The translations under genes and the position numbers were made by a program. A DNA stretch of 64,000 bases from JAIQFF01 sp963788505 (lineage in GTDB: Bacteria; Acidobacteriota; Terriglobia; Terriglobales; Acidobacteriaceae). The stretch lies in contig CAWBGY010000009.1 of the NCBI GenBank assembly GCA_963788505.1, forward strand, positions 62,001-126,000, written 5' to 3'. Each line of letters begins with the position of its first letter. Within the stretch, counting starts at the first letter, position 1. This document shows, in pieces, positions 43,767 to 53,225 of the stretch. A model generated the notes under the pieces. It saw nothing but the letters and a program-made list of their open reading frames with translations, searched no databases and had not been told where the DNA came from.

Positions 43767-46700
43767 TCAGCAGTCTGCGTCTGAAGTTAGCGCGTCCTGG
43801 ACGGCTTTGTCGACCGGCATCGCCCAGCCCTCTAACCACGCAGCGGAAGCCGCTGAATGGGTCAATACTCGTCTGGCGGTTTCGAGGCTTTTCTCAAGTC
43901 GGGCCTGCTCGAGACGTGGAAGAGGCGCGCCCAGCACCTGGCGCAAAGCGGCCGCTGCCCCCGCCAACCGCAGCGCTCGTTCCGCTTTCAACTGCGCGGC
44001 CGCGGAACAGGCAAAACCTTCCAACAAGCGGGCGATCCCGCGCTTGTGCCCCAACTCCTGGAAGATATGAATGCTTTCGCAATAGAGTGCCTGCGAGGTG
44101 GCGTAGTCCATCAGTTCGCACGCCAGATTTCCCAGGTCGGCCAGTGATCCGGCAATCCCCCAGGGATCACCGCTGTCCCGGAAGATGGCCAGACTTTTCT
44201 CGTAGAGCGCGCGGGCGCCAGCCAGGTCCCCCTGGCCGTGCGCCAAGTCGCCTTGATAGTTAAGTGACCATGCCATTCCCGTGCGATCCGCCAATTCCTG
44301 GAAGATCGAAAAGCACTCCTGATAGAGAGACCGCGCGAGCACATAGTCCCCTTGCATCTTGATGACGCCTGCCAGGTTGCTCAGGGAGCGGGCCACTGCC
44401 GCACGGTCGCCCAGCTCTCTCCACACCGCCACGTTCTCTTCAGAGAGGGAGCGAGCGGCCGCAAGGTCCCCGCGGTTTCGTGCGTTCACCGACAACCCGT
44501 TCAGGGCAATGGCCATGCTCCACTTATCCTTCAATTCTCGAGCGATTTCCAGACTCGCCTGAAACAACTTCAAGGCGGAATCGTGATCGCTCTGGTCCCC
44601 AGCCAGGACGCCTGCGGCAAAGAGTGCCCGTCCGCGGACGTTAGCAGGAGGCGCTGGTCCTTCAAGGCTGAGAAGCCTCGCGAGTCGTCCCCGCCCTTCC
44701 GTGAGATGATCTCGGGTTTCCCAGAAGCGGAAGAGGCCTAGTCCAAGGCTGAGTCCCCAATCCGTATTTCCAGTTTGGGTCAGCCAATCGAGCGCCGCAC
44801 GGGAATTATCGTGTTCCTTCTCGAAGAGATCGAGCCATTCCCCCTGCACTGCATCCGCACCCCTCGATGCTCCTTCTTCGGCGAGCACAAGATAGTAGGC
44901 GGCATGGGCACGGCGGATCGCCGCCTCCTCCCCGCTCTCCGCCAGGCGCTCCAGGCTGTACTCGCGAATCGTGTCCAGCATGACGAAGCGGGATTCGCCT
45001 TCCGCCCGCTCGACCTGCCGCAGCAGGCTCTTGTCCACCAGTGATGCCATACCATCAAGCGTGTCCAATTCAAGATCTTGCTTCGTGTTGCAAACCGCCT
45101 CCACCGCCTCGAGGCCGCATCCGCTGACGAAAACCGAGAGTCGCCGGAAGAGCATTTGCTCGGACGGACTCAGCAGGTCATAGCTCCAGTCGATGGCGCC
45201 GCGCAGAGTCTGCTGTCGAACCGGCAGGTCTCGCGCGCCACCGGTCAGTAACTGCAGGCGGCTTTCCAGGCGTGCCTGCATGGCGGACGGCGAGAGCATC
45301 TTGATGCGAGCAGCGGCGAGCTCGATCGCCAAGGGCAGACCGTCGAGGCGGGCGCAAACTGTCGCCACGGCCATTGCGTTGTTTTTGTTGATGGCAAAAT
45401 CAGGTTTAACCGCCCGGGCACGCTGGATGAACAAGGCCACCGCTGGATACAGCACCAGCGTCTCGCCCGCGGGAAGGGATTTGAGGTCTGGCAGGGCCAG
45501 CGGCGGCACGGGAAATTCATGTTCGCCGTAGATGTGCAGCGGTGCGCGACTGGTGACGATCAACTTGAGCTGGTCGCTGCTGGTCAGCAGCTCTGCCACC
45601 ATGGGCGCCTCGTCGATCAGGTGCTCGAAGTTGTCGAGCAGAAGAAGAACTGGCGTTTGTAACGAATGCCGCAAATAGTCTTTCAGGCCCTCCAGTGACG
45701 ATTGACCGCCGGTTTCCCGCAGACCCAGGGTCTGCGCGATCGCCGGAGCAATGAGCTTGGGATCGGTGACCGGCGCCAGGGGAACGTGATACACGCCGCC
45801 CGGAAAATGCTGGGCCGCGTTTTCAGCCGCCTGCAGCCCGAGGCGAGTCTTGCCAATCCCACCCGGACCGGTGAGGGTAACCAGGTGCACCCCGGGGCGG
45901 AGTAAGAGCTCCATCACGGCCGCCAGTTCCTGCTCGCGTCCAACGACTGCAGTGCGTTGAATCGGCAGATTGCTGGGACGAGTCTGGGGACTGCGAGGCG
46001 GCGCCTCCGAGAGCCGGTCTCGCACCGCCGCGAGATCGCGCGCAAGGTCGCTGGTTGAGGCGTAGCGCTGCTCCGGTTGCTTGGCCAGGCAGCGTTCGAT
46101 GACCCAGCAGAGGGGCGCTGGAGCCTGCGGATTCAAAGAGGCAATGGGCTCCGGGTCGTCCCGCAAGATGGCCGCGAGTGTTTCCGCCGCGCTGCCTTTC
46201 TGAAAGGCGGATTTGGCGGTCACCATCTCATAGAGTACGGACCCAAAGGAAAATTGATCGGATCCCAGGTCCACCGGCCGTCCGCTCGCCTGCTCTGGAG
46301 ACATGTATTCAATGGTCCCCATCACCACGCCAGGGAGAGTTTGCAAATCCCCCAGGCTCCGAGTGTCAAGTGAGTCCCCGTCCAACGGCGAGGTGAGTTT
46401 TGCCAAACCGAAGTCGAGGATCTTGACGAACCCGTCGCGAGAGACCATCAGATTCTCCGGCTTCAGGTCCCGGTGGACAATGCCGGCGGTATGCGCTTTC
46501 GCCAATCCGTCGGCGACCTGGGCCGCAATCTGAATCACCTTTTGTAACGGAATGGAGCCGGACGCCAGCAGCTCGCGCACCACATCTCCCTCCACCAGCT
46601 CCATGGCGATGTAGCAGGTAGTGTCCACGTTTCCGAGTTCGTAAATCGTCACAATATTCGGATGGTTGAGGGCCGATGCCGACCGGGCCTCTTGCTCGAA

Positions 46701-46928
46701 GCGTTGGACCTGCTCCTTATCGGGACACAGGTTGGACGGCAGAATCTTGAGGGCGACCTCACGGCCCAGGCGGGTATCGCGGGCCCGATAGACTTCTCCC
46801 ATCCCGCCCGCTCCAATGGGGGCGAGAATCTCGTAGGCGCCGAATTGCGAGCCGACCGAGAGTGTAAAGCTGTCGCCGCTGCGTGGCGATGGCGCTCCCT
46901 CTTTCAAGTCGGTCTTGCCCGCGGACAT
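43767..46928 (-). CDS. Ser/Thr protein kinase - STAND ATPase - TPR signalling protein
   Basis: ATG 46928 with GGAGGG upstream gives a 1053-residue protein. The kinase domain (~30-300) has GAGGMGEVY, VALKIL, HRDLKPENL, DFGLAKL and GTIEYMSPEQ. A proline-rich linker follows, then a STAND/AfsR-type NTPase (~340-620) with Walker A GPGGIGKTR, Walker B LLLLDNFEHL, TSRAPL and LPLAIELAAARI. A winged-helix-like region follows, then TPR-like helices to the end (ARELKDKWSMAIALNGLSVN). No transmembrane helix is visible, so it is cytoplasmic. Such proteins join phosphorylation to nucleotide-dependent oligomerisation; ligand and target are unknown. Confidence 0.9.
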   Translation of the reverse strand: MSAGKTDLKEGAPSPRSGDSFTLSVGSQFGAYEILAPIGAGGMGEVYRARDTRLGREVALKILPSNLCPDKEQVQRFEQEARSASALNHPNIVTIYELGNVDTTCYIAMELVEGDVVRELLASGSIPLQKVIQIAAQVADGLAKAHTAGIVHRDLKPENLMVSRDGFVKILDFGLAKLTSPLDGDSLDTRSLGDLQTLPGVVMGTIEYMSPEQASGRPVDLGSDQFSFGSVLYEMVTAKSAFQKGSAAETLAAILRDDPEPIASLNPQAPAPLCWVIERCLAKQPEQRYASTSDLARDLAAVRDRLSEAPPRSPQTRPSNLPIQRTAVVGREQELAAVMELLLRPGVHLVTLTGPGGIGKTRLGLQAAENAAQHFPGGVYHVPLAPVTDPKLIAPAIAQTLGLRETGGQSSLEGLKDYLRHSLQTPVLLLLDNFEHLIDEAPMVAELLTSSDQLKLIVTSRAPLHIYGEHEFPVPPLALPDLKSLPAGETLVLYPAVALFIQRARAVKPDFAINKNNAMAVATVCARLDGLPLAIELAAARIKMLSPSAMQARLESRLQLLTGGARDLPVRQQTLRGAIDWSYDLLSPSEQMLFRRLSVFVSGCGLEAVEAVCNTKQDLELDTLDGMASLVDKSLLRQVERAEGESRFVMLDTIREYSLERLAESGEEAAIRRAHAAYYLVLAEEGASRGADAVQGEWLDLFEKEHDNSRAALDWLTQTGNTDWGLSLGLGLFRFWETRDHLTEGRGRLARLLSLEGPAPPANVRGRALFAAGVLAGDQSDHDSALKLFQASLEIARELKDKWSMAIALNGLSVNARNRGDLAAARSLSEENVAVWRELGDRAAVARSLSNLAGVIKMQGDYVLARSLYQECFSIFQELADRTGMAWSLNYQGDLAHGQGDLAGARALYEKSLAIFRDSGDPWGIAGSLADLGNLACELMDYATSQALYCESIHIFQELGHKRGIARLLEGFACSAAAQLKAERALRLAGAAAALRQVLGAPLPRLEQARLEKSLETARRVLTHSAASAAWLEGWAMPVDKAVQDALTSDADC

Positions 46929-47046
46929 GAACCAACCCTCCAGTGTCTTACTATATAGGGGTCGACAGGGCAGCCGCCAAGGCAAGCTTCACCCGGCGGG
47001 TTCTCGACTTGACGACTGATGAAGAATACCAAAATTGAGAGGCATC

Positions 47047-47604
47047 ATGGATCTAAGGTCGGTGCAACAACCACTCAAGGAACAATACCGCCGAGAGCCG
47101 GGTAGTTCCCGGATCACGCTGCGGGCGAAAGGCAGCGAAACCGCCACTCCAATGGCATGCTCGGTGGATATCGGCCGCGCCATCTATCAAGCCGAGGCGC
47201 ATAAGGGAGTTGGAGGAACAGGGAATGCTGCTTGTTCCGGCGACCTGCTTCTCGGGGCACTGGCGGCCTGCGCTCAGATCACCTGTCAGATGGTGGCTGC
47301 AGCTATGGCGATACCCACCGAGCATATCGATGTGAGCGTGGAAGGAGATTTGGATCTTCAGGGCACCCTGGGCCTTTCAAAGGACGCGCTGGTCGGCTTT
47401 GAGAGCATTCACCTTCGCTTTGACATCCGCGCCCCCAAGGCGACGGCGGACCAAATGAGCCGGTTGCAGGAAAAGACAGAACAGTATTGCGTGGTCATGC
47501 AGACCCTGATCCGGCCGCCAAAGTTAGAAACCGAGTGGGTCCAGCCGGTGTCGTCTCAGAATCCGCGTGGTTGTGGAGCAAGACCCGAGAGAAATCAGGG
47601 GTGA
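47047..47604 (+). CDS. OsmC-family peroxiredoxin-like protein
   Basis: ATG 47047 is preferred over 47035, with GAGAGG at a proper distance. The 185-residue protein has OsmC features: the first resolving region SGDLLLGALAACAQITCQMV with the conserved Cys, the helix AAAMAIPTEHIDVSVEGDLD, and the second Cys in EQYCVVMQTLIRP. These two Cys reduce organic hydroperoxides in OsmC/Ohr enzymes. It differs from Ohr in the surrounding residues, so it is placed in the broader OsmC group. It is divergent from the kinase gene, with the flagellar genes beginning after it. Confidence 0.88.
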   Translation: MDLRSVQQPLKEQYRREPGSSRITLRAKGSETATPMACSVDIGRAIYQAEAHKGVGGTGNAACSGDLLLGALAACAQITCQMVAAAMAIPTEHIDVSVEGDLDLQGTLGLSKDALVGFESIHLRFDIRAPKATADQMSRLQEKTEQYCVVMQTLIRPPKLETEWVQPVSSQNPRGCGARPERNQG

Positions 47605-47689
47605 GCGCGGGCAGTTCTTAACCGCGTCGGCCAGCACGGCCCTGAATCATGTTGCCCTGTAGTCGGCGTACAGGAGAAAGGGCCCGAGA

Positions 47690-48703
47690 CTAGCGTTGTC
47701 CGTGCTGCTCCTGCAGGGCCGAGCTGCTGGTGTCGGGTTTGGTGGTTCGGGCGAGTAGCTGGGCCGCTCGTAGCGGACCACTCCGCACGGGGTTGGCGGT
47801 GAACATCTCCTGGCCCGCCACCAGCAAGGTTGCCGGATGGCGCGTGCTGCGGCCTAATTTCAGCAAGTTTCCCGGCGTCATTTCCGCCAAGGCCCGCAAG
47901 GGCACGCGCAGCGCGGGCACGATCAATTCCAGAGCAAAAGGACAATTCAGCAGACGGGCGCGCAGGCGGCGTTCCGACTCGGGCCGGAGGCGTGGTTTGG
48001 CCGCGCTCCGATCCGAGATCTTGTGCAGCAGAATGTTCGACACCAACGCGGGAACTACCAGGTTCAGCGCTCCCCGTCTCTCGAGTACGGTGATCTCGAA
48101 GCTGAGCAGAAGAATTTTGTCGGCCGCGGCCATCAGTTGCTCCACCTGTTGCAGGTGTTGCTGGCGCTCGAACCGGAATTCGAGAGAAAGGGCCTGCCAC
48201 GCATCCTGCAGCACGCGGCAGATAATGTGCATCACCGTCTCCAGAATCTGCGCCTCGATCTCCGTGATTCCGCGCGCCGGATCATCCCCTTTTCCTTCGC
48301 CACCCAGAAGCACATCGATCAGGGGAAAGGCCACGGCGAGATCCAGTTGCAACAGGGCGGTGGCTCCCACCGGAGACAGTTTGCAGGAACCCAGATAGGT
48401 GACTTCGGGGATGTTGTGCAGGAACTCGCCGTAACTTATGTGTTGTCCCGAAACCAGCGCGACCGCGAACTGGATGCGCAAATATGCGGCCAGCGAGTGG
48501 CTCAGGTTGCGCGCGACGGTCTCATGCAGCCGATTGATGGCCTGCATATGCTCCTGCCCGATTTGACCCGCCAAACGGCCGTCCCACAACGTAACCGAAT
48601 GGGGCTGGGCTGTTTCCGCCGGGGACGCCTGGGTCCCTCCGGCCTCAGCCGTGCGAACCATCTCATCGATTTCTTCCTGGCTTAAAACCTTCTTCGTGGA
48701 CAT
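47690..48703 (-). CDS. fliM: flagellar motor switch protein FliM
   Basis: ATG 48703 starts at the conserved N-terminus KKVLSQEEIDEMV, which binds phospho-CheY; an upstream frame to 48790 is ignored. The 337-residue protein continues with the CheC-like middle domain (INRLHETVARNLSHSLAAYL, GSCKLSPVGATALLQLDLAV, ITEIEAQILETVMHIICRVL) and ends in the FliN-like SpoA domain (RVPLRALAEMTPGNLLKLGR). It is part of the C-ring that switches rotation. It is transcribed away from the rest of the flagellar cluster, separated by ~490 bases from the PAS/GGDEF gene. Confidence 0.92.
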   Translation of the reverse strand: MSTKKVLSQEEIDEMVRTAEAGGTQASPAETAQPHSVTLWDGRLAGQIGQEHMQAINRLHETVARNLSHSLAAYLRIQFAVALVSGQHISYGEFLHNIPEVTYLGSCKLSPVGATALLQLDLAVAFPLIDVLLGGEGKGDDPARGITEIEAQILETVMHIICRVLQDAWQALSLEFRFERQQHLQQVEQLMAAADKILLLSFEITVLERRGALNLVVPALVSNILLHKISDRSAAKPRLRPESERRLRARLLNCPFALELIVPALRVPLRALAEMTPGNLLKLGRSTRHPATLLVAGQEMFTANPVRSGPLRAAQLLARTTKPDTSSSALQEQHGQR

Positions 48704-49195
48704 CTCTTTTTCCTTACTTCGGATTTGTTCCTGGATCCATGAACCGCCGAGACCGGCCGCCAATTCTGATGGCCAGACAGGAGAGAGCAATTCGGCGGCC
48801 AGATGTGGCGCACGGGTTTTGCATCATGTGCGGTGGCTTACAAGGCCCGATAACCGCCTACCCGGCGTGCGCGGAACGGGGAGCAAGGCTGAGGATGGAC
48901 TTAGCCGTCAGCTAGCCAGGGGAGCGTGTGGGCCGAAGATTAGGCTCCGTTCATTAGTGACGGTTAAGCGATTGGGTAGATAATAATCCGACTGGCAGAC
49001 ACTTCTTCGCAGTGCCGGCATCCTGTCGGCTTTCCAGCGGGCGTCTCGCCCGCCCATCGAGCCGCCGGGACGACGGCGCCACCCCGTTGATTTCGGCATG
49101 TGCATGGCCGCTGTGTTTTCTGCTGATCGGGAAACAGTAGCTGAAGCCGGTTCCGCTCCTCGCCGATAGGACACCGAGAGGGGCGCAACCGTTCC
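48704..49195. promoter_or_regulatory. divergent intergenic region between fliM and the motility regulator, no gene
   Basis: These 492 bases contain both promoters for fliM and the PAS/GGDEF-motA-motB run. An AT-rich -10-like box TAGATAATAA lies near 48977-48986. I looked for a c-di-GMP riboswitch around 48820-48900 and did not find a match I trust. No coding frame stands out. Confidence 0.4.
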
Positions 49196-50095
49196 ATGAC
49201 CGAACTCCAGGACCCGAATATCTTCCGGATCGTGCTGGACAGCCTGCAAACGGGAGTGTACCTGGTCGGCCGCAACGGGAAAATCCTGTTCTGGAATGAT
49301 GGCGCCGAGAGAATCACCGGCTACCGGCGTCATGAGGTCATTGGCCGCTCCTGCAGCGAAAACATCCTTGCCCCGTGCAACCAGCAGCACTGCGTTCTTT
49401 GCGGCGCTGCTTGCCCGCTCACCGGAACCATGCAGGAAGGCAAGGCCGGCCATGCCCTGGTGCTTTTCTGTCACAAGGCGGGCCACCGGGTCCCGGTGCA
49501 AGTGCGATCAGTGCCCATCCGAGGCGATAAGGGCCTGCTGGGCATCGCGGAAAGCTTCGATGAACAGTGCTCATTGGCCGAACCGGAGAACCATCAAAAC
49601 CACCTGGCCGCGCACGGTTGCCTCGATATCACCAGCGGCGTCATGAACCAGGCTTTGACTCGATCCTATCTGCGGGAGCATCTGGCTTTCTTCGCCGAAT
49701 ATGACCTGCCGTTCGGGGTATTGTCCATCCGGATTGAGGAGTTGAAGCAATTAGGAGCGACCCGCGGGCGTGAGGCAGCCGATGACGTTCTGCGCGTGGT
49801 GGCCGAAACCATAAAGCGCTCCCTGGGCACGTCCGGGTTCCTGGGGCGTTGGACGGACGACCAATTCCTGGTGATCGTGCCGAATTGCGACAATGCGGAA
49901 TTGAAGCGCAGCGGCGACAACTTCGAGAGCATCGTAAATTCCTCCGAGATCAAGTGGTGGGGAGACTTGTTATCCATTACTGTTGCGGTGGGCCGGACCA
50001 TGGTTCAGGCGGGGGACACGCTGGGGCTTCTTCTGGAGCGGGCGCAGCCCCTGGTCGGCGCGCTTCCCATCAAGAACCACGAACCGCCGCAGTGA
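49196..50095 (+). CDS. PAS domain protein with degenerate GGDEF domain
   Basis: The 299-residue protein starts at ATG 49196. The PAS domain (~10-110) has VLDSLQTGVYLVGRNGKILF, WNDGAERITGY and a Cys cluster CSENILAPCNQQHCVLCGAA, which may bind a metal or act as a redox switch. After a linker comes a GGDEF-like domain (~155-290) with LREHLAFFAEYDLPFGVLSI. The signature is RWTDDQF instead of RxGGDEF, so it is probably not an active diguanylate cyclase and may bind c-di-GMP or interact with partners. It precedes motA by 20 bases, so it is likely a motility-control input co-transcribed with the stator. Confidence 0.78.
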   Translation: MTELQDPNIFRIVLDSLQTGVYLVGRNGKILFWNDGAERITGYRRHEVIGRSCSENILAPCNQQHCVLCGAACPLTGTMQEGKAGHALVLFCHKAGHRVPVQVRSVPIRGDKGLLGIAESFDEQCSLAEPENHQNHLAAHGCLDITSGVMNQALTRSYLREHLAFFAEYDLPFGVLSIRIEELKQLGATRGREAADDVLRVVAETIKRSLGTSGFLGRWTDDQFLVIVPNCDNAELKRSGDNFESIVNSSEIKWWGDLLSITVAVGRTMVQAGDTLGLLLERAQPLVGALPIKNHEPPQ

Positions 50096-50115
50096 ATTCA
50101 CAGAGCTGAGCCACT

Positions 50116-51012
50116 ATGTTTGCCATCATCGGAATTGTGGTTGTTTTCGGCGCGGTGATAGCCGGGTACCTGATGGAGCACGGCAACCTCAGAGTGCTCA
50201 TGCAACCGGCCGAACTGGTGATCATCGCCGGCGCCGCCGTCGGGACCGTGCTCATCGGCAATCCCCTTCACATTCTCAAACAAATGGTCGGAGGCCTGGC
50301 GCGCGTCTTTGGCGGATCGAAATTCAGCAAAAAGATCTATCTCGAATCGCTTAAGACAATCTACGACCTGCTCAACAAGGCCCGCCGGGAAGGGCTGGTG
50401 TCGCTCGAGACCGACGTCGAAGAACCGGGAAAGAGTCCCTTCCTGTCGAAGAATCCCTTGTTCGTAAAGGACCATCACATACGCGACTACCTTTGCGACA
50501 CCCTGCGCATGGCGGTCAGCGGCATGGAACCCTTTGACCTCGACCAGGTCATGGAGCTCGACATGGAAGTCCATCATCAGTGTGCCGGCCAGCCCATCGC
50601 GGCTTTGAGCACCATGGCGGATTCGTTGCCCGGGCTGGGAATCGTGGCCGCCGTGCTGGGCGTCGTCATCACCATGGGATCGTTGGGGGGGCCGCCGGAG
50701 GAGATTGGGCACAAAGTCGCCGCGGCCCTGGTGGGCACGTTTCTGGGCATCCTGCTGTGCTATGGGCTGGCATCTCCGCTGGCCGCGAACATGTCCAAGG
50801 CCGCGGACGACGAGAACGCCTACCTGCACGTACTACGCGTATTCATCATCTCGTTTCTGAAAGGAACGGCCCCGATCATGGCGGTGGAAGTGGCGCGTCG
50901 CGCCATTCCCGGACACGTTCGGCCGTCTTTCCAGGAAGTAGAAAAGGCTTGCCGCGGAGGCGGCGAACCGGCGGCGAGCAGCGAGCCTGTTGTGGCCGCA
51001 ACTCCAGAATAG
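50116..51012 (+). CDS. motA: flagellar motor stator protein MotA
   Basis: ATG 50116 starts a 298-residue, four-helix protein: FAIIGIVVVFGAVIAGYLME, LVIIAGAAVGTVLIGN, then the cytoplasmic loop with the conserved charged residues (ESLKTIYDLLNKARREG), and LPGLGIVAAVLGVVITMGSL plus VGTFLGILLCYGLASPLA with the Pro/Gly residues of the pore. It forms the stator with MotB, encoded 17 bases downstream. It is of the longer MotA/PomA-like class. All expected segments are present. Confidence 0.95.
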   Translation: MFAIIGIVVVFGAVIAGYLMEHGNLRVLMQPAELVIIAGAAVGTVLIGNPLHILKQMVGGLARVFGGSKFSKKIYLESLKTIYDLLNKARREGLVSLETDVEEPGKSPFLSKNPLFVKDHHIRDYLCDTLRMAVSGMEPFDLDQVMELDMEVHHQCAGQPIAALSTMADSLPGLGIVAAVLGVVITMGSLGGPPEEIGHKVAAALVGTFLGILLCYGLASPLAANMSKAADDENAYLHVLRVFIISFLKGTAPIMAVEVARRAIPGHVRPSFQEVEKACRGGGEPAASSEPVVAATPE

Positions 51013-51029
51013 ACGAGGGCCGGAATTCC

Positions 51030-51839
51030 GTGGAGAACAGCACTCGTCCCATCATCATCGTCAAAAAGAAAGTCGCTCATGGCGGACATCATGGCGGCGC
51101 CTGGAAAGTCGCCTATGCCGACTTCGTCACCGCCATGATGGCGCTCTTCATTGTGCTGTGGCTGCTGAATTCCAGCAAACAGGTGCAGGATGCGGTGGGC
51201 GGATATTTCAAAGATCCATCGGGAACGTCAAAGAAAGTGGGCACGAACCTGGTCGGCTCGGGAGAAAATTTCTCCCTGACTAAAGACAACATGCCCAAGC
51301 TCAAGGAGGAATTGCAAAAGTCCATCCGCCAGATGAGTGACTTCGACAAGTTGAAAAATCAGATCGAGATCACCATCACTTCCGAAGGATTGCGCATCGA
51401 ACTCCTGGAAACGCAGTCGGGAGCGTTTTTCGATAGCGGCAGCCCCAACCCCAATGCGAAAGGGGAAGAGCTTCTGGCCATGCTGGCGAGAGAGTTGGGA
51501 AAACTGCCAAACAAGATTTCGATTGAGGGCCATACCGATTCCAAGCCCTACGCGGGCAAGCGCGACTACGGCAACTGGGAACTCTCAGCCGACCGTGCCA
51601 ACGCTGCCCGGCGCCTGATGCAGCAAGATGGCTTGGGGCCAACGCAGGTCTCGCAGGTCCGCGGCTTTGCCGATCAGGACCTGCGCAACAAGGATGATCC
51701 GCTTGATCCCTCGAACCGGCGCATCACCCTGATTGTGCAATACATCGTAAAGGATGCAGATGACGCTTCGCAGCCCCACCCGGGACCTGCCGAGGGAACA
51801 AAACCGGTAGCGGGAAAAGCCGAAGCAAGCAAGCCGTGA
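51030..51839 (+). CDS. motB: flagellar motor stator protein MotB
   Basis: GTG 51030 (GAGGG upstream) gives a 269-residue protein; the frame's earlier part belongs to MotA's shadow. The plug/helix region GAWKVAYADFVTAMMALFIV holds the Asp that carries protons (YADFVTAMMALFIVLWLLN). The OmpA/PAL peptidoglycan-binding domain has ISIEGHTDSKPY and WELSADRANAARRLM, with DPSNRRITLIVQY. It anchors the stator to the wall. The C-terminal tail is low-complexity. It is co-transcribed with motA. Confidence 0.95.
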   Translation: MENSTRPIIIVKKKVAHGGHHGGAWKVAYADFVTAMMALFIVLWLLNSSKQVQDAVGGYFKDPSGTSKKVGTNLVGSGENFSLTKDNMPKLKEELQKSIRQMSDFDKLKNQIEITITSEGLRIELLETQSGAFFDSGSPNPNAKGEELLAMLARELGKLPNKISIEGHTDSKPYAGKRDYGNWELSADRANAARRLMQQDGLGPTQVSQVRGFADQDLRNKDDPLDPSNRRITLIVQYIVKDADDASQPHPGPAEGTKPVAGKAEASKP

Positions 51840-51989
51840 GCGTGAGCGCGCCAGAGGTTGCCCGCGGCGGCGAGGGCAGAATATTCCCATTTTCACCCCC
51901 GTTCCTGAAACTGGGAAAGATTTGCCGACAATTGATGTCTCTAATCTTCTACTAATCTCCTTCTTAACCTTCCGGCATGAAATTGCAAC

Positions 51990-53222
51990 ATGATCATTCC
52001 GGCGACACTGGGCATGGTTCCTGGCGGGGTGTTGGTGGCCAGTGCGAGCGCTGCGCTGCGCCAACAGGTCCGGAACAGTTTTCATGACTACAGCTGGCCG
52101 GTGCAGGAGGCCCTGGGGGGCGCGGATGCGCTGCTTCAGCTCGAAACCGGGCACTGGCACGCGCTCTATCTGGACCGGCATCTGCCTGACCTCGATGCTC
52201 AAGAGCTGATCGAGACCATCAAGCGCCGTTTTCCGGGAATTGCGGTGGTGCTGGTGGAGTCAGACCCGGGGAAACCCTGGCCCGAGTTCCACGCTGGCGG
52301 GAAGCGGGAGACCGAAAGGCCGTCCGAGGCCCTGATGGAGGCGGCAGAGGGGGAGCAGCCGACCGCGGCGCAGGCGGAGCCGCGAGCCGAAGCCCTGCCG
52401 GGAATGATTGGACGGGCCGCCTCCATGCAGCGCCTTTATCGCCTCGCCCGGCTGGTGGCCCCGCGCTCGACTACGGTGCTGATTACGGGAGCCACGGGCA
52501 CGGGCAAGGAGCTGGTGGCGCGGGCGCTGCATCAGCTCAGCCCCAGGGCGGGGCGCCCGTTTCTGGTGGTGAACTGCGCCGCCATTCCGGAGGCTCTGCT
52601 CGAATCGGAACTGTTCGGCCACACCCGCGGCGCCTTCACCGGCGCGGTGCAGGCCCATGCCGGCCGCATTCTGGCGGCCCAGCATGGCACGCTCTTTCTG
52701 GATGAAGTGGGAGAGCTGGGGCTCAGCTTGCAGGGCAAATTGCTGCGTTTTCTCGACCAGAAGGAAGTCCAGCGCCTGGGCAGCACGGAGGTGGTGCAGG
52801 TGGACGTCCGGGTGGTGGCGGCCACCAACGCCAACCTGATGCAGCGGGTCTATGAGGGCCGCTTCCGCGACGATCTGTACTACCGGCTGTCGGCCTTTCC
52901 GCTGGAGGTGCCGCGGTTGGCGGAACGGATGGCCGACATCGAGGCCCTGAGCCTGCATTTTCTGCGCCTGGCCACCGCTCCCCACCCGGCGCCACAGCTG
53001 AGCCGCGAGGCGCTGCGGGTGTTGCAGTCGCACCCCTGGGGTGGCAACGTGCGGGAGTTGCAGCAGGTGTTGGAGCGGGCCTCGATTCTGGCCCAGGGCG
53101 ACCCCCAGATTGAAGTGGAACATTTTCTATTTTCGAGTGACCGCGCGCCCGCCGGCGGGAGTGGAAAGAGCAGTCCCAGCCCGGGTTGGGCCGCGTCAGC
53201 CGCCTCGGCCACTCCCCAGTGA
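51990..53222 (+). CDS. sigma54-type AAA+ activator (FleQ/FlrA-like) without DNA-binding domain
   Basis: The 410-residue protein has an N-terminal receiver-like domain (~10-110) lacking the acidic Asp pair (GGVLVASASAALRQQ), although an Asp follows LYL. A Pro/Glu-rich linker precedes the AAA+ domain (~145-370) with Walker A GATGTGKEL, GAFTGA, Walker B LFLDEVGEL, and arginine fingers in YRLSAFPLEVPRLAER. It ends in a low-complexity tail with no Fis-type helix-turn-helix, unlike FleQ or FlrA. It should remodel sigma54-RNA polymerase but needs another protein or an upstream site for targeting. The FleS/FleR-like pair follows at 53362. Confidence 0.88.
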   Translation: MIIPATLGMVPGGVLVASASAALRQQVRNSFHDYSWPVQEALGGADALLQLETGHWHALYLDRHLPDLDAQELIETIKRRFPGIAVVLVESDPGKPWPEFHAGGKRETERPSEALMEAAEGEQPTAAQAEPRAEALPGMIGRAASMQRLYRLARLVAPRSTTVLITGATGTGKELVARALHQLSPRAGRPFLVVNCAAIPEALLESELFGHTRGAFTGAVQAHAGRILAAQHGTLFLDEVGELGLSLQGKLLRFLDQKEVQRLGSTEVVQVDVRVVAATNANLMQRVYEGRFRDDLYYRLSAFPLEVPRLAERMADIEALSLHFLRLATAPHPAPQLSREALRVLQSHPWGGNVRELQQVLERASILAQGDPQIEVEHFLFSSDRAPAGGSGKSSPSPGWAASAASATPQ

Positions 53223-53225
53223 TTG

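Noticed and set aside
48800..48910. A possible c-di-GMP riboswitch (GEMM-like) in the fliM/PAS gap.
   Set aside because: Short motifs resemble parts of GEMM but the conserved core and pairing do not line up on either strand.
51905..51935. A sigma54-like -24/-12 box (TGGGAAAGATTTGC) before the FleQ-like gene.
   Set aside because: The GG to GC spacing is one base shorter than the required distance, which sigma54 does not tolerate well.
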